The notes beneath the pieces are model-generated. The model made no database searches, was not told where the DNA came from, and saw only the letters and a program-made list of their open reading frames with translations. A stretch of DNA of 6,676 nt from an uncultured bacterium (GTDB lineage: Bacteria; Bacteroidota; Bacteroidia; Bacteroidales; Paludibacteraceae). Where the stretch lies: positions 1 to 6,676 of the forward strand of contig CAMHCZ010000103.1 of the NCBI GenBank assembly GCA_946183755.1, read 5' to 3'. Position numbers and translations under genes: made by a program. Positions 1 to 4,331 of the stretch are shown here, in pieces (position 1 is the stretch's first letter; each line of letters starts with the position of its first letter).

Positions 1-1290
1 CAGCATGACGCTTTCTATGTGGCGGTCGTCGGCTTTTTCTATCTCGAAATCGTATTTCTTGTATTTTATTTTGTCGTGAGGCTTAGGTATCTCGCCATTG
101 ATTTCGAGCAGTAGTCCAGCCAGTGTCTCTATGTCGCTGGAGAAGTCGTCGAAGTCGTTCTCGTCTATCTCCTCTATCTTGAACAGGTCGTTGACCGGGA
201 TTCGTGCTTCGATTCTGAACGTGTTGTCGCCAGTCTTCTTGAACATCGGCTCTTCCTCGTCGTCATATTCGTCGCCCAGGTTGCTGATTATTTCCTCAAG
301 TATGTCCTTCATTGTTATTACGCCTGAAGTTCCACCGAATTCGTCCACGACTATGGCTATGTGTATTCTGCTTTTCTTGAAGTCGGTCAGCAGGTCGTCT
401 ATCTTCTTGGTCTCCGGCACGAAGTAGGCGTTTCTTATAAGTGTCTGCCATCTGAAGTTGTCGCCTTTGTCGAGGTGGGGCAGCAGGTCCTTCACATACA
501 GTATTCCCCTTATGTCGTCTTCCGACTTGCTGAATACCGGCAGTCTGGAGTATCCGCTTTCGATTACCACCTCAAGCACTTTCTTGAATGGCGTGGCTAT
601 GTCCAGACTGGTCATGTTCAGTCTCGAGGTCATGACCTGGCTTGCGTTGATGTTGCCGAAGTTCACAATGCCTTGCAGTATTTCGTTGTCGGTAGTGCCT
701 TTGTCCTTTGGCGTGGCAGTGATTTTCAGCGCGGTCTCAAGTTCCTCCACTGATATGTTCTTGTGCTGGTGCTTGCTCAGTTTCTTGTCTATCAGCACAG
801 TCGAGCTCATCAGTATTGCGGATACTGGCGTGAGCATCTTCTCTATGGCGAGCAGCAGCATAGCGTTTCTTCTGGCCAACTTCACGCCAAGTATTGTTGC
901 GCTGATTTTAGGTATAATCTCGCCGAAGAGCAGCAGTATGAATGTTATGATTACGGTCTGGAATATGAATTCGAGAATCGTGTGGTCGCCGAAATTCAGC
1001 AGTTTGTTCACTGTGTATGCCGAGAGTATGACGATGCCGATGTTTATGAAGTTGTTGCCTGTGAGTATGGTGGCGAGCAGCTTTTGCGGATTGGACAGTA
1101 GCTGCTTTATGGCTCTGTCGCTTTTGCTGTCTTTGTCAAGTTTCTTTATGTCAGAGGGGCTTAGCGAGAAGAACGCGACTTCCGAAGCCGACATGAAAGC
1201 CGATGCGAACAGCAGTATTATGGTGATTGTGAGTGATAGTGCTGACGCGATTGTGAATCCTAAGAAAAAGTCTGACGGGAGATAGTCCAA
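1..1290 (-). CDS. gldE: GldE-like CNNM/CBS/CorC membrane protein (C-terminus cut by window edge)
   Basis: I translated 430 codons from the minus strand with no stop; the frame leaves the window and probably lacks only the last few residues. Domains in order: a CNNM (DUF21) membrane domain at about 10-200, with hydrophobic stretches near 10-33, 71-91, 108-126 and 144-167 and the family signature MSASEVAFFSLSP at 33-45; a pair of CBS domains at about 215-335, ending in the hallmark VVDEFGGTSGVITMKD (314-329); and a CorC/HlyC C-terminal domain from about 350. This is the architecture of GldE and of hemolysin C/CorC proteins. In gliding Bacteroidota GldE is an inner-membrane protein needed for motility and linked to type IX secretion; in non-gliding relatives its role is unclear, and ion transport is possible. 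The start is inferred: an in-frame stop lies at 1305-1303 and the first ATG (1194) would remove the first membrane helix, so TTG at 1290 is chosen. It follows ssb on the same strand, a neighbourhood common in the phylum. The family is clear; the GldE name rests on family plus context. Confidence 0.85.
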   Translation of the reverse strand, partial: MDYLPSDFFLGFTIASALSLTITIILLFASAFMSASEVAFFSLSPSDIKKLDKDSKSDRAIKQLLSNPQKLLATILTGNNFINIGIVILSAYTVNKLLNFGDHTILEFIFQTVIITFILLLFGEIIPKISATILGVKLARRNAMLLLAIEKMLTPVSAILMSSTVLIDKKLSKHQHKNISVEELETALKITATPKDKGTTDNEILQGIVNFGNINASQVMTSRLNMTSLDIATPFKKVLEVVIESGYSRLPVFSKSEDDIRGILYVKDLLPHLDKGDNFRWQTLIRNAYFVPETKKIDDLLTDFKKSRIHIAIVVDEFGGTSGVITMKDILEEIISNLGDEYDDEEEPMFKKTGDNTFRIEARIPVNDLFKIEEIDENDFDDFSSDIETLAGLLLEINGEIPKPHDKIKYKKYDFEIEKADDRHIESVML

Positions 1291-1308
1291 ATCTTTAAGT
1301 GTTTAGTT

Positions 1309-1352
1309 AAAAATGACCACGCGTCGTCTATGTTCATGAAGACGGCGCGTGG
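1309..1352 (-). terminator. Hairpin with T-run between ssb and gldE
   Basis: Arms 1317-1329 and 1340-1352 form a 13-bp stem (CCACGCGTCGTCT against AGACGGCGCGTGG on the plus strand) with one G-T wobble and a 10-nt loop. Read on the minus strand, the stem follows the ssb stop by about 20 nt and is followed by TCA and then five T (1313-1309). It fits an intrinsic terminator for ssb. The T-run is short and offset by three bases, so readthrough into gldE is likely. It ends about 20 nt before the proposed gldE start. Confidence 0.7.
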
Positions 1353-1371
1353 AGTTAGTTTCAATGCTTTA

Positions 1372-1767
1372 TTAAGCCTGGCTGTCGGCAGTGTTCTGCT
1401 CGGCGTTGGCGCCGTTGTTGTCGCTGCGGCGGCTTGAGTTGTTGAAGAAATCGACTCTGTCTGCGAGAATCTCTGTCACGAAGTGTCTTACTCCGTCCTT
1501 GTCATACTCTCTGTATCTGATTTTTCCCTCAACAGTGACAAGACTGCCTTTCTTAACGAATCTCTCTACGAATGAAACGATCTCCTTCTTCCTTACCGCT
1601 ATGTTGTGCCAGTCAGTTCTTTCTGGTATCTGTGTTCCATTTGCTGTTGTGTAACCGCGCTCGTTTGTCGCAAGTGTGAAGTTTGCTACGGCGTTTTCAT
1701 TCTCGAAATACTTTACATCTGGGTCTTTGCCCACGTTCCCTATAAGAATAACTTTGTTTAATGACAT
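1372..1767 (-). CDS. ssb: Single-stranded DNA-binding protein, short form without acidic tail
   Basis: This 131-residue protein has a complete SSB OB-fold at about 1-109: N-terminal MSLNKVILIGNVGKDPDVKY, the ERTDWHNI segment (50-56) holding a conserved DNA-stacking tryptophan (W53), and the VKKGSLVTVEGKIRYREY strand region. It would bind single-stranded DNA as an oligomer during replication, repair and recombination. The C-terminal tail is only about 22 residues, rich in Ser and Asn, and ends in TADSQA. The acidic tip ending in Pro-Phe (DDLPF-like), which recruits partner proteins in most bacterial SSBs, is absent, and neither alternative frame past the stop supplies one. The ATG at 1767 is preceded by an A-rich leader with no Shine-Dalgarno, normal for the phylum. 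gldE follows on the same strand after an 81-bp gap containing a hairpin; menA is divergent. It could be the main chromosomal SSB or an accessory paralogue, and the missing tip makes the second worth considering. Confidence 0.93.
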   Translation of the reverse strand: MSLNKVILIGNVGKDPDVKYFENENAVANFTLATNERGYTTANGTQIPERTDWHNIAVRKKEIVSFVERFVKKGSLVTVEGKIRYREYDKDGVRHFVTEILADRVDFFNNSSRRSDNNGANAEQNTADSQA

Positions 1768-1801
1768 GTTGTCTTTTGATTTTTTTAATTTATATCAAGT
1801 C

Positions 1802-1809
1802 CAAAAATA
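1802..1809 (-). promoter_or_regulatory. Candidate -7 box of ssb promoter
   Basis: On the minus strand TATTTTTG (1809-1802) matches the Bacteroidota -7 consensus TAnnTTTG. Transcription would begin near 1796, giving a leader of about 29 nt, A/T-rich, before the ssb ATG. I find no convincing TTG about 20 nt upstream, so this rests on one box in an A/T-rich region. Confidence 0.4.
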
Positions 1810-1857
1810 ACTCTTATTTGAATACGAACTCCCTTTTGCCATAAATTTATTTTCTTC

Positions 1858-1887
1858 TTAATCTAAGCGCGTTTTTTCATAACTTTG
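1858..1887 (+). promoter_or_regulatory. Candidate menA promoter overlapping the start of the gene
   Basis: TAACTTTG (1880-1887) is an exact TAnnTTTG -7 box. A weak -33 match, TTA at 1858-1860, lies 19 nt upstream. The box ends five bases before the menA ATG at 1893, so initiation at the usual distance would place the RNA 5' end at or within a few bases of the start codon. The 15-mer TTTTTTCATAACTTT (1872-1886) recurs on the minus strand at 4294-4280, at the equivalent place before another gene. Confidence 0.55.
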
Positions 1888-1892
1888 TATTT

Positions 1893-2858
1893 ATGAAAAC
1901 AGAAGTTAACGCATCAAGTTCTGACACAGTGAAGCCGGATTCCCTGCAGGCATGGCTTTTGGCGGTGCGTCCGCGCACACTGTCGGCTTCGGCTACTCCG
2001 GTGCTTGTGGCGTGCGCTTACGCGTTCGCTTGCCACTCGTTCCGCATTGTGCCTGCTGTTCTGTGCTTTGTGTTCGCCATACTCGCGCAGATAGCTTCCA
2101 ATCTTGCCAACGACTATTTCGATTACAAGTCCGGCTCGGACTCCACGGAGACGCGCATCGGACCGGCCAGGGCGGTGGCGTCGGGGTGGATTTCTCCGTC
2201 GCGTATGCGTGCGGCTCTTGTCGGGGTGGTGGCCGTGGCGTGCTTGTTCGGTCTGGGGCTTGTGTTCTATGGCGGCTGGCAGATGATAATCGTGGGCGTG
2301 GCATGCGTTGTGGCGCTGCTTGCTTATTCGGCAGGACCGTTCCCCGCTTCACGCCACGGACTTGGCGACGTGTTCGTCCTTCTGTTCTATGGTTATGTCC
2401 CCGTGTTTTTCACCTTTTATCTCGTCAGCGGCTATGCGGCGGAGCAGGTGTTCTCGCTCTCGTCTCCGACGGCTTTCAAGGTGTTCCTTCTGGCGTCGGC
2501 GGTGGCGTTCCCTTCGGTTAATATCCTTGTGCTCAATAATTTCCGCGACTATTATAACGACAAGGCGGAAGGCAAGCGCACTACGGTCGTCATGTTCGGA
2601 CGGCGTTTCGCGCTGGGCTTCTATCTCGTCAACGGTATCATAGCTCTGCTCTGTGTGCTCTTTTTCTTTCAGCCGTGGAGCGAATATTCGTTTTCTTTGC
2701 TTGTGTTCCTGGGATATTTGTTCGCCCACGTCGGGACGCTGCGTGGAATAGCGCGCACAGCCAAGGGACCGGCTCTGAACCGCTATCTCGGTCAGACTTC
2801 GCGCAACCTTATGATTCTTGCTGTTTTTATTTGTGGCACGCTTATTGTTTACGCCTAA
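1893..2858 (+). CDS. menA: 1,4-dihydroxy-2-naphthoate polyprenyltransferase
   Basis: MenA attaches the polyprenyl tail to 1,4-dihydroxy-2-naphthoate, giving demethylmenaquinone, in the inner membrane. The 321-residue length is normal for the family. The sequence is strongly hydrophobic, consistent with about nine membrane helices of the UbiA fold. The two Asp-rich motifs that bind Mg2+ and prenyl diphosphate are present: NDYFDYKSGSD at 73-83, and NNFRDYYND at 215-223 followed by KAEGKRTT. A MenA-type GLGDVFVLLFYG segment lies at 156-167, and the WLLAVRPRTL opening (21-30) is the usual N-terminal family motif. The start at 1893 gives a plausible 20-residue hydrophilic leader; no better start is visible, but the promoter box is unusually close. 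It is transcribed divergently from ssb and lies 18 bp upstream of an outer-membrane protein gene on the same strand. No other menaquinone genes are in the window. UbiA relatives are the only realistic alternative, and the motifs favour MenA. Confidence 0.93.
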   Translation: MKTEVNASSSDTVKPDSLQAWLLAVRPRTLSASATPVLVACAYAFACHSFRIVPAVLCFVFAILAQIASNLANDYFDYKSGSDSTETRIGPARAVASGWISPSRMRAALVGVVAVACLFGLGLVFYGGWQMIIVGVACVVALLAYSAGPFPASRHGLGDVFVLLFYGYVPVFFTFYLVSGYAAEQVFSLSSPTAFKVFLLASAVAFPSVNILVLNNFRDYYNDKAEGKRTTVVMFGRRFALGFYLVNGIIALLCVLFFFQPWSEYSFSLLVFLGYLFAHVGTLRGIARTAKGPALNRYLGQTSRNLMILAVFICGTLIVYA

Positions 2859-2876
2859 TCATAATTCACTAAAAAA

Positions 2877-3524
2877 ATGAAAGTTATGAAGAATTTAATT
2901 AAAAAGATAGCGATTGCGACAGTCGCATTCACTTTCACAATCTCAGCCACAGCGCAGGATTCTGCAGAACCTGAGTTTTATCATCATGAAGTCGGAGTAA
3001 GCTACGGAGCTCTTACAAATACTGACGTGATAAGCGGTTTCGCCAGCATATTCGGCGAGGTGTTCAGAGCAGTGCTTGGCAGCAGCGAAGAGGTTGAGTC
3101 TCATTACATTGGCTCTTTCAATGCTGAGTATTACTACAATTTTAACAAGACAATAGGTCTTGGAGGTATTGTCGGATTTGAAAATATCGGCTACGATTAC
3201 AACGACAAGACTACCAAAGTGACAAATCTCAAGGAGAATGATTATTACATCAGCATCATGCCTGCGTTCAAGGCTCACTGGTTCAATTTCCCTCACGTCA
3301 GCATGTATTCGAAGGTAGGAGTCGGATTGACAATCGATCACACGACTTACAATATTAAGGACGGTCGTGATCCTTCCAACTATTCAAACGAGACAAACTG
3401 CATGTTCGCCTTCCAGTTGTCGCCAGTCTGCATAGAAGCCGGCGCACGCCACGTCATGGGATTTGCCGAGCTGGGCTACGGAACTCAGGGCATGTTTGTT
3501 TTTGGACTGAGAGGCAAATTTTAA
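2877..3524 (+). CDS. Small outer-membrane beta-barrel protein, function unknown
   Basis: This is a 215-residue exported protein. The N-terminus is a clear Sec signal peptide: basic MKVMKNLIKK, a hydrophobic core to about 22, then SATAQ with cleavage likely after ATA or Q (26-27). The mature part alternates polar and hydrophobic residues, is rich in Tyr, Phe and Gly (for example FNAEYYYNF at 81-89, SKVGVGLTI at 145-153), and ends in a strand closing with GLRGKF, the terminal Phe that marks barrel proteins for outer-membrane insertion. The length suits an eight-stranded barrel. It carries two mature cysteines, C175 and C185, flanking a short strand. The specific role is not recognisable. ATG at 2877 is used, preceded by an A-run; an ATG three codons later (2886) is equally possible. 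It lies 18 bp after menA, so shared transcription is plausible; a poor -7 match (TTTATTTG, 2826-2833) inside the menA end could give separate expression. A hairpin terminator follows 20 bp after the stop. Confidence 0.85.
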   Translation: MKVMKNLIKKIAIATVAFTFTISATAQDSAEPEFYHHEVGVSYGALTNTDVISGFASIFGEVFRAVLGSSEEVESHYIGSFNAEYYYNFNKTIGLGGIVGFENIGYDYNDKTTKVTNLKENDYYISIMPAFKAHWFNFPHVSMYSKVGVGLTIDHTTYNIKDGRDPSNYSNETNCMFAFQLSPVCIEAGARHVMGFAELGYGTQGMFVFGLRGKF

Positions 3525-3544
3525 TTGATTAATGCAAAAAAGAA

Positions 3545-3580
3545 AAAGGCGGATCGCAAATTGCGGTTCGCCTTTGTTTT
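3545..3580. terminator. Bidirectional intrinsic terminator between converging genes
   Basis: Arms 3545-3559 (AAAGGCGGATCGCAA) and 3561-3575 (TTGCGGTTCGCCTTT) pair over 15 positions with two G-T wobbles; the innermost pairs must open to form a loop. On the plus strand the stem is followed by GTTTTGTT, ending the outer-membrane protein transcript. On the minus strand it is followed by a long T-rich stretch (complement of the A-rich 3536-3547), about 20 nt past the stop of the converging membrane protein gene. It therefore serves both transcripts. Confidence 0.85.
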
Positions 3581-3596
3581 GTTATGCGAGTTCGCC

Positions 3597-4253
3597 TCAG
3601 TCTTTGTTTGACAGCCCCTTGGTGTAAATCCACACGGCTATAATCAGGATGATGGCGAGGAGCAGAACCATGAGTTCCTTGCCCATGGTGTTGCCTTCGG
3701 ACAAGACGTAGATGCACCCGAAGTTCACGGCGAATAGCGCCACCGCTCCGCCCAGGCAGATGGCTATGGCTTTGGCGGCTTCCTTGAACGGCGGTACAGG
3801 CTTGCCGCTACTGATGAACGAGCCCAGCACAATGAACGTAGGAATCAAGGCGCATACGGCGCAGATGGTGCAGATTAGAGTCCAGTTGCGCTCGTTCTTC
3901 TCCTCTTTTTCCTTAATCTCCTGCATTTGCTGTTCCATCTTCTGGTACTGCTCTTTGCTCTCGTCGGTCATTATGCTTTCGTACATGGATATTACAGATT
4001 GCTCCTCCTGCACAGGTACTGACTTGGCGTTTTGTCCCTTTGCCACCATGGCGAAGATGAACAGTGAGGCGAAAACAATGAATGCCAATAAGACGATAAT
4101 CGCCTTCTTGCTGTCTTGCTTTTTATTCTTCTTTTTATCCCAGTCGCCGCGTTGTACTGGGTCGTTTTGTCTTTGCCATTCCTGTCTTATGAATTCCTCT
4201 TGCATCCGTTGCGTTTCCTGCATTTGCATGTCGTTCAAAAAATCGTTGTCCAT
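3597..4253 (-). CDS. Unrecognised four-helix membrane protein with charged coiled segments
   Basis: I do not recognise a family. From the ATG at 4253 the product has 218 residues. A hydrophilic N-terminus (1-50) is rich in Gln, Met, Glu and Asp and ends in a basic patch KKKNKKQDSKK (40-50). Helix 1 (51-71) follows, then a 50-residue hydrophilic loop whose second half (about 95-122) is Glu/Lys/Gln-rich and looks like a short coiled coil. Helices 2 (124-147), 3 (160-184) and 4 (193-211) follow, then a short polar tail. The basic patch before helix 1 predicts a cytoplasmic N-terminus and puts the charged loop outside the inner membrane. The frame can be extended eight codons to a GTG at 4277, but the ATG is preferred because a promoter-like box ends at 4279. 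The gene lies 78 bp downstream of relA on the same strand, with relA's terminator between them, so it is probably its own transcription unit. No catalytic motif is visible. Confidence 0.8.
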   Translation of the reverse strand: MDNDFLNDMQMQETQRMQEEFIRQEWQRQNDPVQRGDWDKKKNKKQDSKKAIIVLLAFIVFASLFIFAMVAKGQNAKSVPVQEEQSVISMYESIMTDESKEQYQKMEQQMQEIKEKEEKNERNWTLICTICAVCALIPTFIVLGSFISSGKPVPPFKEAAKAIAICLGGAVALFAVNFGCIYVLSEGNTMGKELMVLLLAIILIIAVWIYTKGLSNKD

Positions 4254-4278
4254 AGTCGTTCGGTTTGCATAAAACACT

Positions 4279-4286
4279 GAAAGTTA
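4279..4286 (-). promoter_or_regulatory. Candidate -7 box for the four-helix membrane protein gene
   Basis: TAACTTTC (4286-4279, minus strand) differs from TAnnTTTG only in the last base. It sits in the 15-mer TTTTTTCATAACTTT (4294-4280), which is identical to the menA promoter core. Initiation would fall near 4273, leaving about 20 nt before the ATG at 4253. No clear TTG lies at -33; that region is occupied by the relA terminator hairpin. Confidence 0.45.
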
Positions 4287-4288
4287 TG

Positions 4289-4323
4289 AAAAAAACTGAC
4301 ACCGAAAAACAGCCGTCAGTTTT
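4289..4323 (-). terminator. Intrinsic terminator of the relA gene
   Basis: Read on the minus strand, arm AAAACTGAC (4323-4315) pairs perfectly with GTCAGTTTT (4300-4292). The 14-nt interval can form a further weak GCTG/CGGT pairing around a T5 loop. Seven T in a row (4295-4289) end the structure. It begins 8 nt after the relA stop at 4332. Its T-run runs directly into the candidate promoter of the next gene. Confidence 0.75.
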
Positions 4324-4331
4324 GTGTGTTA

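Noticed and set aside
458..1285. A 275-codon open frame on the plus strand opposite gldE
   Set aside because: It is Ser/Met/Leu-rich antisense sequence. The minus strand encodes a full CNNM-CBS-CorC protein in the same place.
1331..1340. Palindrome TTCATGAA in the loop between ssb and gldE, as a protein operator
   Set aside because: It is only eight bases, lies in the loop of the terminator-like hairpin, and has no second copy near a promoter.
2878..2890. 13-nt repeat TGAAAGTTATGAA at 2878-2890 and 4278-4290
   Set aside because: One copy is the start of a coding region and the other is the complement of a promoter box. The match is short and A/T-rich and is best explained by chance.
4254..4277. 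GTG at 4277 as the start of the four-helix membrane protein
   Set aside because: The eight extra codons overlap the end of the likely promoter region, and the ATG at 4253 begins the characteristic hydrophilic N-terminus. The GTG remains possible but is less likely.
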